Assembly: GCA_022709365.1 (NCBI GenBank)
Contig: JAKLIY010000001.1
Coordinates: forward strand, 1-64,000
From: Pseudomonadota bacterium
GTDB lineage: Bacteria; Pseudomonadota; Gammaproteobacteria; Competibacterales; Competibacteraceae
Length of the DNA: 64,000 nucleotides
Direction: 5' to 3'
Part shown: in pieces, positions 18,404-26,170 of the stretch
Position numbering within the stretch: position 1 is the first letter of the stretch
How the letters are laid out: every line of letters starts with the position of its first letter
Program-made: the position numbers and the translations under genes
Notes under the pieces: generated by a model
Told to the model about the DNA's origin: nothing
Database searches by the model: none
What the model saw: the letters and a program-made list of their open reading frames with translations, nothing else

Positions 18404-18676
18404 TCATGCAGCAGATGAATGTTGGGGATGGGTCTCAACAAAATGCTTGAGCACCAGTTTCAACTGCAGGACCTTCTGGTTATGTCCGCGCCGCCGCTCT
18501 TCCTCGATGTCGTCGAGGATAATACGCTTGATCATCGGCACACCCTCTTCCGTATGAACCAGATAGCTGCCCATTTCCAAAGCTGCGATTTCCGGCAAAT
18601 GCTCATGCTCGGCAATAGCCTCGATCTCTTCCTCGGTCAGGTCGCTTAACTCCACGCAATCTTGATACGATAACAT
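18404..18676 (-). CDS. small conserved hypothetical protein
   Basis: This acidic protein of 90 residues (MLSYQDCVELSDLTEEEIEAIAEHEHLPEIAAL) has no membrane segment and probably folds as helices. A longer frame extends to 18859, but the ATG at 18676 has GAGGGAA seven bases upstream and the extra segment looks non-coding. Short proteins with a DLTEEEI.AIAEHEH motif are common in gammaproteobacteria; I do not know a function. It ends nine bases from the convergent gene at 18394. Confidence 0.7.
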   Translation of the reverse strand: MLSYQDCVELSDLTEEEIEAIAEHEHLPEIAALEMGSYLVHTEEGVPMIKRIILDDIEEERRRGHNQKVLQLKLVLKHFVETHPQHSSAA

Positions 18677-19213
18677 GATGTTCCCTCGTGAGTCGCTTAC
18701 AAAGCATATCGATCTTATTGGAGGCGCACCGACCACGAAGGTCAGTTCGCTCCCCCTTGGCTTGCCAGTTAAGGTTAAACCCGGCAACCCGTCCAGACAA
18801 GCGTAAATCGCATCGCTTTCGCCGAAAATTTGGTATGGGGTGATTTCCCCTGATAACAATCATGGTTTTTCCTTATTTACGATTCAGGAAACTCCTAGCT
18901 ATCTTTAGGCGAATAAATTATCGCACTCAGCCGACGTGTACCCTGAAAAAGAGGCAGTTTGCTGCAAGGTCGGGTAAGCCGCGAAAATCACGGAGAATTG
19001 ACAGCCACCACAGGATCGAGGGTCGGTCTACCACCGTCCGGCCAAAGCGCGTTGAGCGCGTGCTTTAACGACAACAAGCACACTCGATAATCCCATAATC
19101 AGAATCTCCGGTTCTTCGCGGCTTACCCCTTTATTTTTCGCCATGGATTCCCCTTCCATGGCGCGGTATCATAGTGGCTTCACTCATCACCCACTGTGAC
19201 TCTCTGTTCCACC
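18677..19213. other. intergenic region with a candidate microprotein
   Basis: This 537-base gap contains a possible 38-codon minus-strand frame (19028-19144) and a CGCCATGGA / TCCATGGCG hairpin (19139-19162). The forward frames are short and basic and look like chance. No RNA gene that I recognise. Confidence 0.4.
19028..19144 (-). CDS. candidate 38-residue microprotein
   Basis: MAKNKGVSREEPEILIMGLS opens a 38-residue frame with AAGGGGA four bases before the ATG. It has a polar head, a short hydrophobic segment (ILIMGLSSVLVVV) and a basic tail. Length and composition would suit a small membrane peptide. It could equally be chance, since it has no recognised relatives. Confidence 0.3.
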   Translation of the reverse strand: MAKNKGVSREEPEILIMGLSSVLVVVKARAQRALAGRW

Positions 19214-19429
19214 ATGATCGCCGCCCCCTCTTCCCTGTCCAGCGATCCCGCCTCGCCCTGTGTCGGGGTTTGTGTGATCAACCCGCAGACCCAGCTATGT
19301 GAGGGTTGTTTCCGTACTCTGGATGAAATCGCTGGCTGGTGGGATTACCCCCCTGAGCAGAAGCGCGCGGTACTCGCCAAACTCGACGACCGGCTGGCGC
19401 GCATTATGGACGGTACGTTGTTCGACTGA
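19214..19429 (+). CDS. DUF1289 family protein
   Basis: This 71-residue protein has the DUF1289 pattern SPCVGVCVIN....CEGCFRTLDEIAGWW with four conserved cysteines, suggesting metal or Fe-S binding. The ATG at 19214 is preferred to one at 19196 because the conserved core starts soon after it. The function of the family is not established. It lies 18 bases before the DUF2889 gene and they probably form a pair. Confidence 0.85.
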   Translation: MIAAPSSLSSDPASPCVGVCVINPQTQLCEGCFRTLDEIAGWWDYPPEQKRAVLAKLDDRLARIMDGTLFD

Positions 19430-19447
19430 CCGGGGATAGAAAACCTT

Positions 19448-20038
19448 ATGCCACTTGCCACGCCCACTTCCCGCCGATTGCTGCACCAACGAAACATTCA
19501 ATGCTGGGGCTACCAGCGTGATGATGGTTTGTGGGAGATCGAAGGCCGGATGACGGATACCAAGACCTACGCGTTTCCCAACGAAGATCGCGGCGGCGCG
19601 ATCCAGGCCGGGGAGCCATTGCACGATATGTGGATCCGGCTGGCGGTGGACAGCGAATTCCTGATCCACAATGCCGAAGCCTGCACGGACGGCTCACCGT
19701 TTGGACTCTGTCCCGCCATTGCCGAACGCTACCGGCAATTGATCGGGGTGCGTATCGGGCCGGGATGGTCGCTCAAACTCCGGGAACTGTTCAGCGGAGT
19801 CAACGGCTGCACCCATATGACTGAACTGCTCGGGCCGGTGGCTACCACGGTTTTTCAGACGGTCTACGGCCAGCGTTACGACCAAGAAGACGCCAAGCCT
19901 GCCGCCGAGCGGGAGCCACCGCCGGTCTTAAACACCTGCCATGCTCTGGCCAGCGACAGCCCGGTCGTGAAACGACGCTGGCCACTGGCCTATACGGGGC
20001 CACATCCGCCGCATGTGCTGGATGATTGCCTGACCTGA
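19448..20038 (+). CDS. DUF2889 domain protein
   Basis: This 196-residue cytoplasmic protein shows the DUF2889 features. An N-terminal beta region reads IQCWGYQRDDGLWEIEGRMTD. The later GVNGCTHMTELLGPVATTVFQT segment carries the conserved Cys-Thr-His. No catalytic role is known for the family. It converges on gpsA with 43 bases between stops. Confidence 0.85.
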   Translation: MPLATPTSRRLLHQRNIQCWGYQRDDGLWEIEGRMTDTKTYAFPNEDRGGAIQAGEPLHDMWIRLAVDSEFLIHNAEACTDGSPFGLCPAIAERYRQLIGVRIGPGWSLKLRELFSGVNGCTHMTELLGPVATTVFQTVYGQRYDQEDAKPAAEREPPPVLNTCHALASDSPVVKRRWPLAYTGPHPPHVLDDCLT

Positions 20039-20040
20039 GG

Positions 20041-20063
20041 CCCTCTCCCGCCAGTGGGTGCAG
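20041..20063. repeat. degenerate copy of the GC-rich palindrome
   Basis: CCCTCTCCCGCCAGTGGGTGCAGG lies between two convergent stops. One arm is decayed compared with the copies at 15267 and 56931. Confidence 0.4.
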
Positions 20064-20081
20064 GAGATCAATGTTTGGATC

Positions 20082-21089
20082 TCAGGCCCCTTCCGGCTTC
20101 GGATCGCGCGCCAGCAGAATCTCTACCGCCTGGCGCGGGTTCTGGCCGTGATACAACACCTGATCAACCTGCTCGGTGATCGGCATTTCCACGCCATGCC
20201 GCCGGGCCAGCCGCAACGCCTCCCGGGCGGTAGCCGCACCTTCCACGACCTGACCGATAGCGGCAAACGCCGCCGCCGCTGTCTCGCCCTGACCAATCGC
20301 CAACCCAAACCGCCGGTTGCGGGATTGATTATCCGTGCAAGTCAACACCAGATCGCCGATGCCGGCCAATCCCATGAACGTCTCCCGCCGACCGCCGACC
20401 GCCAGTCCCAGGCGGGTCATTTCCGCCAAGCCCCGGGTGATCAGCGCCGCCCGGGCGTTGGCACCGAATCCCAACCCATCCGCAATGCCAGCAGCAATGG
20501 CCAGCACATTCTTGATCGCCCCACCCAGCTCGACGCCAATTACATCCGGGCTGGTGTAGGCGCGCAGGTTGGAACCGTGCAGTCGCGCCGCCACCCGGCG
20601 GGCGTAATTCACATCACGGGCGGCGACCGTCACGGCGGTCGGCAAGCCCCGCGCCACTTCGCCAGCGAAACTGGGGCCGGACACGACCGCCGTCGGCCAA
20701 GCTTCGCCCAGCACCTCATCAGTTACCTCGTGCAGGAATCGGCCACTACCCGGCTCCAGGCCTTTGGTGGCCCAGGCCAGACCCGCGGTAGCCGGCAGAG
20801 AGGATCGCAGTTGCGTCAGCGTCGCCCGGTAGGCATGGCTGGGCACCGCTGCCAATACCAGCTCGACGCCTGCGACCGCTGCCGCCAGATCGGTGCCCGC
20901 AGTCAACGCAGCCGGAAAGGGTATGCCCGGCAGGTAGCGCCGGTTCTCCCGTTCCTGGCGCAATGGAGCGACCTCTTCCGGATCGTGACCCCACAGGCGA
21001 ACCGTGTGGCCGTTACGCGCCAGTAACAACGCCAGCGCGGTTCCCCAGGAGCCGACGCCTAATACGGTCACCGTTGCTGGAATGGTCAT
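20082..21089 (-). CDS. gpsA: glycerol-3-phosphate dehydrogenase [NAD(P)+]
   Basis: This 335-residue cytoplasmic enzyme reduces dihydroxyacetone phosphate to sn-glycerol-3-phosphate for membrane lipid synthesis. The NAD-binding motif GVGSWGTALA (residues 11-20) and the catalytic-lysine motif LGGAIKNVLAIAAG are present, along with GLAGIGDLVLTCT. It is the last gene of the yibN-grxC-secB-gpsA run. Confidence 0.97.
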   Translation of the reverse strand: MTIPATVTVLGVGSWGTALALLLARNGHTVRLWGHDPEEVAPLRQERENRRYLPGIPFPAALTAGTDLAAAVAGVELVLAAVPSHAYRATLTQLRSSLPATAGLAWATKGLEPGSGRFLHEVTDEVLGEAWPTAVVSGPSFAGEVARGLPTAVTVAARDVNYARRVAARLHGSNLRAYTSPDVIGVELGGAIKNVLAIAAGIADGLGFGANARAALITRGLAEMTRLGLAVGGRRETFMGLAGIGDLVLTCTDNQSRNRRFGLAIGQGETAAAAFAAIGQVVEGAATAREALRLARRHGVEMPITEQVDQVLYHGQNPRQAVEILLARDPKPEGA

Positions 21090-21148
21090 CGACGCTCACT
21101 AACTACGCTTGCCCGGCGCTTCAGCCGATCCCTGAACTTTCATCACGT

Positions 21149-21613
21149 TCAGGACAACGGCGCAGCGGCCTGGGCCTGTTGTTGCTGCAAGCGCTGGAGA
21201 TAGAGACCATCAAAGTTGATGGGGTTGAGCAACAGGGCTGGAAATCCGCTCTTGCCGATCAACGCGGCGATCTCTTCACGGGCAAAAGGAAACAGGACAT
21301 TCGGACAGAACGCATGGAGCATATGCCCGGTCTGCTGCTCGTCAAAGCCTCGCAGGGTAAACAGGCCGGCCTGCTGAACTTCGACCAGGTAGGCCGTTCG
21401 CTCACCCAGTTTGGCAGTCACGGTCAGCGTCAGCACGGCTTCGAATAAATCCTCGGTCAGCGGCGTCGCGCCGGTTTCCAGGCGCACCTCGGTCTGCGGT
21501 TGCCATTGCTCGGTGAAAATCACGGGGGAATTGGGTGTCTCCAGTGATACATCCTTCAGGTAAACCTTCTGGATTTCGAAGTGTTGCTGGGGAGCCTGCG
21601 GTTGTTCGCTCAT
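21149..21613 (-). CDS. secB: protein-export chaperone SecB
   Basis: This 154-residue tetrameric chaperone holds preproteins unfolded and passes them to SecA. The conserved stretches FEIQKVYLKDVSLETPNSP and FCPNVLFPFAREEI are present, and the tail is Gln/Ala-rich. Its position between grxC and gpsA is the usual one. Confidence 0.97.
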   Translation of the reverse strand: MSEQPQAPQQHFEIQKVYLKDVSLETPNSPVIFTEQWQPQTEVRLETGATPLTEDLFEAVLTLTVTAKLGERTAYLVEVQQAGLFTLRGFDEQQTGHMLHAFCPNVLFPFAREEIAALIGKSGFPALLLNPINFDGLYLQRLQQQQAQAAAPLS

Positions 21614-21640
21614 GCGGAATGCCTTAGTCGGTTCAGGGGT

Positions 21641-21901
21641 TCAGGGTAAGGGGTTGAGGAGTGAATCCAGTGCGCCGCGCCCCTCCAGCGCGAACAGATC
21701 GTCGCAGCCGCCGATATGCCGGTCATCAATAAAGATTTGCGGCACCGTGTCGCGGCCCGTGCGTTCAGCGATCTCAGTCCACAAGCGCGGAGCGCGTGCA
21801 ACATCCCGCACGGTGTAGCGGACGTTTTTGCTGTCCAGCAACGCACGCGCCCGACGGCAGTACGGACAATACTCCGCCGTGTAAATGACAATGTTCGGCA
21901 T
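21641..21901 (-). CDS. grxC: glutaredoxin 3
   Basis: This 86-residue dithiol glutaredoxin has the active site C12-P-Y-C15, the cis-proline motif TVPQIFIDD and the GGCDDL glutathione-binding end. It reduces protein disulfides and glutathionylated proteins. It stands between yibN and secB. Confidence 0.97.
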   Translation of the reverse strand: MPNIVIYTAEYCPYCRRARALLDSKNVRYTVRDVARAPRLWTEIAERTGRDTVPQIFIDDRHIGGCDDLFALEGRGALDSLLNPLP

Positions 21902-21916
21902 GGCGAAATCCTGGAC

Positions 21917-22348
21917 TCAGGCTTTCTTGCGGCTGACGGGCAGGCTAGCGTCCAGCCAGGCCGCCAGACCGCCGCTCAGGCTGTACACGTTGGCGATGTG
22001 GTTTTTCTTGAGCAGGGCGCAGGCGGACTGCGAGGTGACGCCGGTGCGGCAGTAGACGATGATCGGTTTATCGTCGGCCTTGGTCAACTCGCTCCACCGC
22101 TCTTTCAGCGCAGCGAAGGGCAGATGCCGGGCTTGTGGAAGATGGCCGGTCTTGTACTCGCCGGCGTCGCGGATATCCACCACCCAAGCGTCCTCATCGT
22201 TTATCAAACGCAGGGCTTCGGCAGCGTTGACGGTGCGGACTCCGCGCACCCGGCGCAAAACCTCACTACCGATCAACATCCCGATGATGGCGAACAGCAC
22301 CAGAAACAGCAGGATATTCTGCTGGGCAAATTCAGCGAAATCGCTCAT
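21917..22348 (-). CDS. yibN: membrane-anchored rhodanese (YibN-type)
   Basis: This 143-residue protein has one N-terminal membrane helix (about residues 11-29) and a rhodanese domain with the active-site loop C100-RTGVTS. Rhodaneses carry sulfane sulfur on the cysteine. The position before grxC-secB is the canonical one for yibN. A DUF2892 gene and an ArsR regulator lie directly upstream, an arrangement that recalls E. coli ygaVP, where rhodanese and DUF2892 are fused. Confidence 0.93.
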   Translation of the reverse strand: MSDFAEFAQQNILLFLVLFAIIGMLIGSEVLRRVRGVRTVNAAEALRLINDEDAWVVDIRDAGEYKTGHLPQARHLPFAALKERWSELTKADDKPIIVYCRTGVTSQSACALLKKNHIANVYSLSGGLAAWLDASLPVSRKKA

Positions 22349-22360
22349 GACTTAGTATTC

Positions 22361-22594
22361 TCAGCGGATCGCGCAACCGGTCTGGTCGCTGCCGCTCTTC
22401 ACGCCCAGCTTCCACAATATCAGCTCGGCTGGGCAAAACCGGGTAAAACCGCTTTGCAACAGGTTAAACCCGACGAAAACCGCCAGCCACAACCAATAGC
22501 TGCTGTGATAGAGCGGGCTGGCCGACGCTCCCAATAAGAGGGAAATCAGGACGAAGGACCCGGCCATGATTCGAATGATTCGTTCGCTGTTCAT
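22361..22594 (-). CDS. DUF2892 (YgaP-type) membrane protein
   Basis: This 77-residue protein has two membrane helices and the DUF2892 pattern NSERIIRIMAG...NLLQSGFTRFCPAE. In YgaP the same module is fused to a rhodanese and participates in sulfur chemistry. The ATG at 22594 follows TTGAGG at a normal distance, so a longer frame to 22615 is less likely. It lies 12 bases upstream of the rhodanese gene. Confidence 0.85.
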   Translation of the reverse strand: MNSERIIRIMAGSFVLISLLLGASASPLYHSSYWLWLAVFVGFNLLQSGFTRFCPAELILWKLGVKSGSDQTGCAIR

Positions 22595-22674
22595 CACAAA
22601 CCTCAATAGACTCATCAGTTTTGAGAGTCAGGAATTCAGTAGGGTGGATCGTGTGCTAGCCTGACTCGCCAGAT

Positions 22675-23034
22675 TTACTGATGGCGTGCGCAAAAGACAT
22701 CCCGCATCATGCCGATTAAACGCAGCGTTCGGGCATCCCCCACCCGATAATAGACCCGGTTGGCGTCCCGGCGACAGGTCAGAATGCCTTTATCCCGCAG
22801 GATGGCCAAATGCTGGGAAATATTGCTCTGGGACGTGCCAACATGGTCGACGATGTCCTGGACGCTGACTTCTCGGTCGCCCAAGGTGCAAAGGATCTTG
22901 AGACGCAACGGATGCGACATGGCTTTCAGCGAGCAGGAAGCCTGCTGGATATCCTCATCGCGGGTTATCAAGAGATCCATCGGGCTGCCCGCAGAATCCC
23001 GCTTCAGGCCAGCGCACTCGTCATGCGTTATCAA
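22675..23034 (-). CDS. ArsR/SmtB-family repressor, BigR/YgaV-like
   Basis: This 119-residue winged-helix regulator has the recognition region TSQSNISQHLAILR (residues 68-81). Cysteines lie at positions 34, 49, 87 and 115. C49 (in KILC) and C115 (in DVFC) are placed like the two redox cysteines of BigR and YgaV, which sense persulfide. No strong ribosome site supports the start, and a second ATG at 22980 is possible. It heads the DUF2892-rhodanese run and probably regulates it. Confidence 0.87.
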   Translation of the reverse strand: MITHDECAGLKRDSAGSPMDLLITRDEDIQQASCSLKAMSHPLRLKILCTLGDREVSVQDIVDHVGTSQSNISQHLAILRDKGILTCRRDANRVYYRVGDARTLRLIGMMRDVFCARHQ

Positions 23035-23246
23035 TGCAGCAATTTTTCCAAATAAGTAGGCGCATTAGCATAACGAAATAGAGCGATATTGAGAAGCGCT
23101 GCTTCCGTGATCGGGAAGCGGGAGGGAAGCAACTGGCGAAATAGGCAGGCCGGGCGTATGATCACTGAGTAAAATTTCCTTGCAAATTCTCCCACCCTGA
23201 ACCTGATCTCTCAACAACAATCATCCCGAAACCAGGAGGCTGCTGA

Positions 23247-23993
23247 ATGTACAAGCTCGTGTTGATTCGCCACGGTGAAAGCCAGTGGAACATGGAAAAC
23301 CGCTTCACCGGTTGGGTGGACGTTGATCTGTCCGACAAGGGTCGTGAAGAAGCCAAAAAAGCCGGTCAGACCCTCAAGAGAGAAGGCTATATCTTTGACG
23401 TAGCCCATACTTCGGTACTCAAGCGCGCTATTCATACCCTGTGGACCGTGTTGGACGAACTGGATCAGGCGTGGATTCCGGTGCATCGGAGTTGGCGGTT
23501 GAACGAACGCCACTACGGTGCCTTGGCCGGTCTGAATAAATCGGAAACCGCCGCCAAGCACGGCGAGGAACAGGTCAAGATCTGGCGACGCAGTTTTGAC
23601 ATTCCGCCTCCGGCGCTGGAGGCGAATGATGAGCGGCATCCGTCCCGTGATCCGCGTTATGCTGGCCTTGATGCCCGGGTGCTGCCCGGCACCGAAAGCC
23701 TGAAAACCACTATCGACCGGGTGCTGCCCTATTGGCATGACGTTCTGGTGCCGACCATTCGCTCCGGCAAACGGGTCGTCATCGCCGCGCATGGCAACAG
23801 CCTGCGGGCGCTGATCAAGTATCTGGACGATCTGTCGGATGAAGCGATCATCGCGCTGAACGTTCCGACCGCTGTGCCGCTGGTCTACGAACTCGACGCC
23901 AATCTGCGGCCCATCAAAAATTATTACCTCGCCGATCCTGATGAACTTAAGAAACTGATGGACGCCGTCGCTAACCAAGGCAAGGCCAAGTAG
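23247..23993 (+). CDS. gpmA: 2,3-bisphosphoglycerate-dependent phosphoglycerate mutase
   Basis: This 248-residue glycolytic enzyme interconverts 3- and 2-phosphoglycerate. The phosphohistidine motif [10 protein letters not shown] (H9), the LNERHYGAL segment and the second-histidine motif [10 protein letters not shown] (near residue 183) are all present. The ribosome site AGGAGG is strong. The gene ends before a terminator hairpin. Confidence 0.97.
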   Translation: MYKLVLIRHGESQWNMENRFTGWVDVDLSDKGREEAKKAGQTLKREGYIFDVAHTSVLKRAIHTLWTVLDELDQAWIPVHRSWRLNERHYGALAGLNKSETAAKHGEEQVKIWRRSFDIPPPALEANDERHPSRDPRYAGLDARVLPGTESLKTTIDRVLPYWHDVLVPTIRSGKRVVIAAHGNSLRALIKYLDDLSDEAIIALNVPTAVPLVYELDANLRPIKNYYLADPDELKKLMDAVANQGKAK

Positions 23994-24016
23994 CGCCTGA
24001 CTGAAAGCCCTCAAAT

Positions 24017-24040
24017 AAAGCCGGCGTCCAGCCGGCTTTA
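24017..24040 (+). terminator. terminator after gpmA
   Basis: AAAGCCGGC and GCCGGCTTT form a perfect stem with a five-base loop 24 bases after the stop. The T-run is short, so efficiency is uncertain. Confidence 0.65.
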
Positions 24041-24190
24041 CTGTGCCCCTGTCCTCTCGCTATTCTCTCTCGCACAAAATTCCTGTCCTAGCCCTGCAAT
24101 TTCCAAGCGTTTTCGATTGTCCTACGCAAAGATCATCCCGGTTATCTAAAATTTCTATTGATCCTTCACCCCGGTTTTGGAGTCAAGCTT

Positions 24191-25567
24191 ATGAGTGTTG
24201 CAACCCGACAGGGTCTGGCGCTGGCGTTGAGCTTTCTGGCAGGCATGTCACTGACAGCGACGCTGGCGGTCCGGGCGGAACAAGACACGCCGCAGAATCC
24301 ACTGCCGCTGGATGAATTGCGCACGTTCACCGGCGTACTCGACGCGGTGAAGCAGGATTACGTGGAACCTGTCAAAGACAAGGATTTGCTGGAAAACGCC
24401 ATTCGCGGCATGTTGAGCAACCTGGATCCTCACTCAGCCTATCTGGACGCCGAAGCGTTCCAGGATTTGCAGATCGGCACTTCCGGTGAATTTGGCGGAC
24501 TGGGCATCGAAGTTGGGCAGGAAAACGGTTTCATCAAGGTGATTGCGCCCATCGACGACACCCCCGCCCAGCGGGCCGGTATTCGCTCCGGGGATCTCAT
24601 TATCCGGCTGGATGACGCCTCGGTGAAAGGCATGCCACTGTCTGACGCCATCGCCCGGATGCGCGGCAAACCCAATACGTCGGTCACCCTGACGATCCTG
24701 CGCGAAGGCGCGAAAAAGCCGCTCAAAATCAAGCTGATCCGGGAAATCATTCAGGTCAGGAGCGTCAAGAACCGCCTGTTAGAGCCAGGCTTTGGCTACC
24801 TTCGCATCACCCAGTTTCAGGCCAAGACGGCCCCGAATCTTGAGGAGGCGCTGCAGGATCTCGAAAAGCAGAATCAGGGACCGCTCAAGGGCCTGATTTT
24901 GGATCTGCGCAATAATCCAGGCGGAGTACTCAACGGCGCAGTCGACGTGGCCGATGAATTCCTTGAGGAAGGAGTCATCGTACAGACCAAGGGCCGGGGC
25001 AACAGTTCCGAACAGACCTTCAAGGCCACTGCCGGTGATCTGCTCAAGAAAGCACCGATGATCGTCATGGTCAACGGCGGTTCGGCCTCAGCCTCGGAAA
25101 TTGTGGCCGGCGCACTACAGGATCACCAGAGGGCGCTAGTGCTCGGCGAGCGCACTTTCGGCAAAGGCTCGGTGCAAACGATTTTACCGCTCGGCAATGG
25201 CACAGCGGTCAAACTGACCACTGCCCGCTACTATACTCCGAGCGGCCGCTCGATCCAGGCTGAGGGTATCAAGCCGGATATTGAACTCAAGTCCCTCAAG
25301 GTTGCAACTGATGACGATGCGGACGCCAGCCTAGTCAAGGAATCCGATCTGACCGGCCATTTACGCAATGACGGTGTTAATGGAACTCGTCCCGCCCCTG
25401 CTGAAACCGCGCCAACACCCCAAACCTCCCCAGTTCCCGACAACGATCTCGCGCAAAGCGACTATCCGTTGTACGAGGCGCTGAACATGCTCAAGGGTAT
25501 GACCCTGCTGCAAAGTCGCAGTGAACCGGCATCATCTCCAGCACCGCAACAGGGTAACAAGGGTTAA
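24191..25567 (+). CDS. ctpA: C-terminal processing protease CtpA (S41 family)
   Basis: This 458-residue exported serine protease has a signal sequence (about residues 1-30), a PDZ domain (about 85-165) and the S41 catalytic domain. The nucleophile lies in GGSASASEIVAGAL (about residue 299) and the general-base lysine in GERTFGKGSVQ (about 324). It trims periplasmic proteins. The ATG at 24191 has GGAG eight bases upstream and gives a clean signal, so a start at 24158 is less likely. The acidic Ala/Pro-rich tail after residue 400 is variable in the family. Confidence 0.95.
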   Translation: MSVATRQGLALALSFLAGMSLTATLAVRAEQDTPQNPLPLDELRTFTGVLDAVKQDYVEPVKDKDLLENAIRGMLSNLDPHSAYLDAEAFQDLQIGTSGEFGGLGIEVGQENGFIKVIAPIDDTPAQRAGIRSGDLIIRLDDASVKGMPLSDAIARMRGKPNTSVTLTILREGAKKPLKIKLIREIIQVRSVKNRLLEPGFGYLRITQFQAKTAPNLEEALQDLEKQNQGPLKGLILDLRNNPGGVLNGAVDVADEFLEEGVIVQTKGRGNSSEQTFKATAGDLLKKAPMIVMVNGGSASASEIVAGALQDHQRALVLGERTFGKGSVQTILPLGNGTAVKLTTARYYTPSGRSIQAEGIKPDIELKSLKVATDDDADASLVKESDLTGHLRNDGVNGTRPAPAETAPTPQTSPVPDNDLAQSDYPLYEALNMLKGMTLLQSRSEPASSPAPQQGNKG

Positions 25568-25617
25568 CAACGTACTTGTACCCTGCATTTTCATCACACC
25601 GTTCAAGGAGCAACCCC

Positions 25618-26163
25618 ATGGCTCATGTCCTCGTTCCACTCGCCCAGGGCTGTGAAGAGTTGGAAGCGGTCACGATCATCGATCTGCTGCGCCGGGCCAA
25701 CATCAAGGTCACGGTCGCCGGACTGGAAGAAGGCCCCGTCACTGCTTCACGCGGCGTGGTGCTGCTCCCGGAAACTACGCTGGAAACAGTGCTGGATCAA
25801 AACTTTGATCTGGTGGTGCTGCCCGGCGGCCTGGGCGGTATGCAACGACTGGAAGCCGATCAGCGCATTGCGGCGCTGCTGCGGCGAATGACTGAACAGG
25901 GCCGCTATGTCGCCGCCATTTGCGCCGCGCCGAAAGTGCTGGTCAGTGCAGGTTTGGTGAAAGACCGCGAGGTTACTGCTTATCCCGGCGTTCTCAATGA
26001 TCAATCCGGCGTCCGGTTGAGCAGCGCGGCGGTGGTGCGTGATGGAACTTTCATTACTTCACGCGGCCCTGGCACAGCCATGGACTTTGCGCTGACGCTG
26101 ATCGACCTGTTGTGCGGCCAGGAAACTCGCGATTCCGTGGAAGCTGCATTGCAACGGTCATAA
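25618..26163 (+). CDS. yajL: DJ-1/PfpI family protein YajL
   Basis: This 181-residue cytoplasmic protein belongs to the DJ-1 superfamily. The reactive cysteine lies in AAICAAPKVL (near residue 103), with a conserved glutamate in GCEELEAV and the LTSRGPGTAMDF-like end (FITSRGPGTAMDFAL). Reported roles are chaperone and protein deglycase. The ATG at 25618 has AAGGAG upstream. It is convergent with ubiB, seven bases apart. Confidence 0.92.
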   Translation: MAHVLVPLAQGCEELEAVTIIDLLRRANIKVTVAGLEEGPVTASRGVVLLPETTLETVLDQNFDLVVLPGGLGGMQRLEADQRIAALLRRMTEQGRYVAAICAAPKVLVSAGLVKDREVTAYPGVLNDQSGVRLSSAAVVRDGTFITSRGPGTAMDFALTLIDLLCGQETRDSVEAALQRS

Positions 26164-26170
26164 CGCCCAC

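Noticed and set aside
20058-21026. 322-codon plus-strand frame
   Set aside because: It is the shadow of gpsA, which has clear NAD and active-site motifs.
23211-24014. 267-codon minus-strand frame
   Set aside because: It is the shadow of gpmA.
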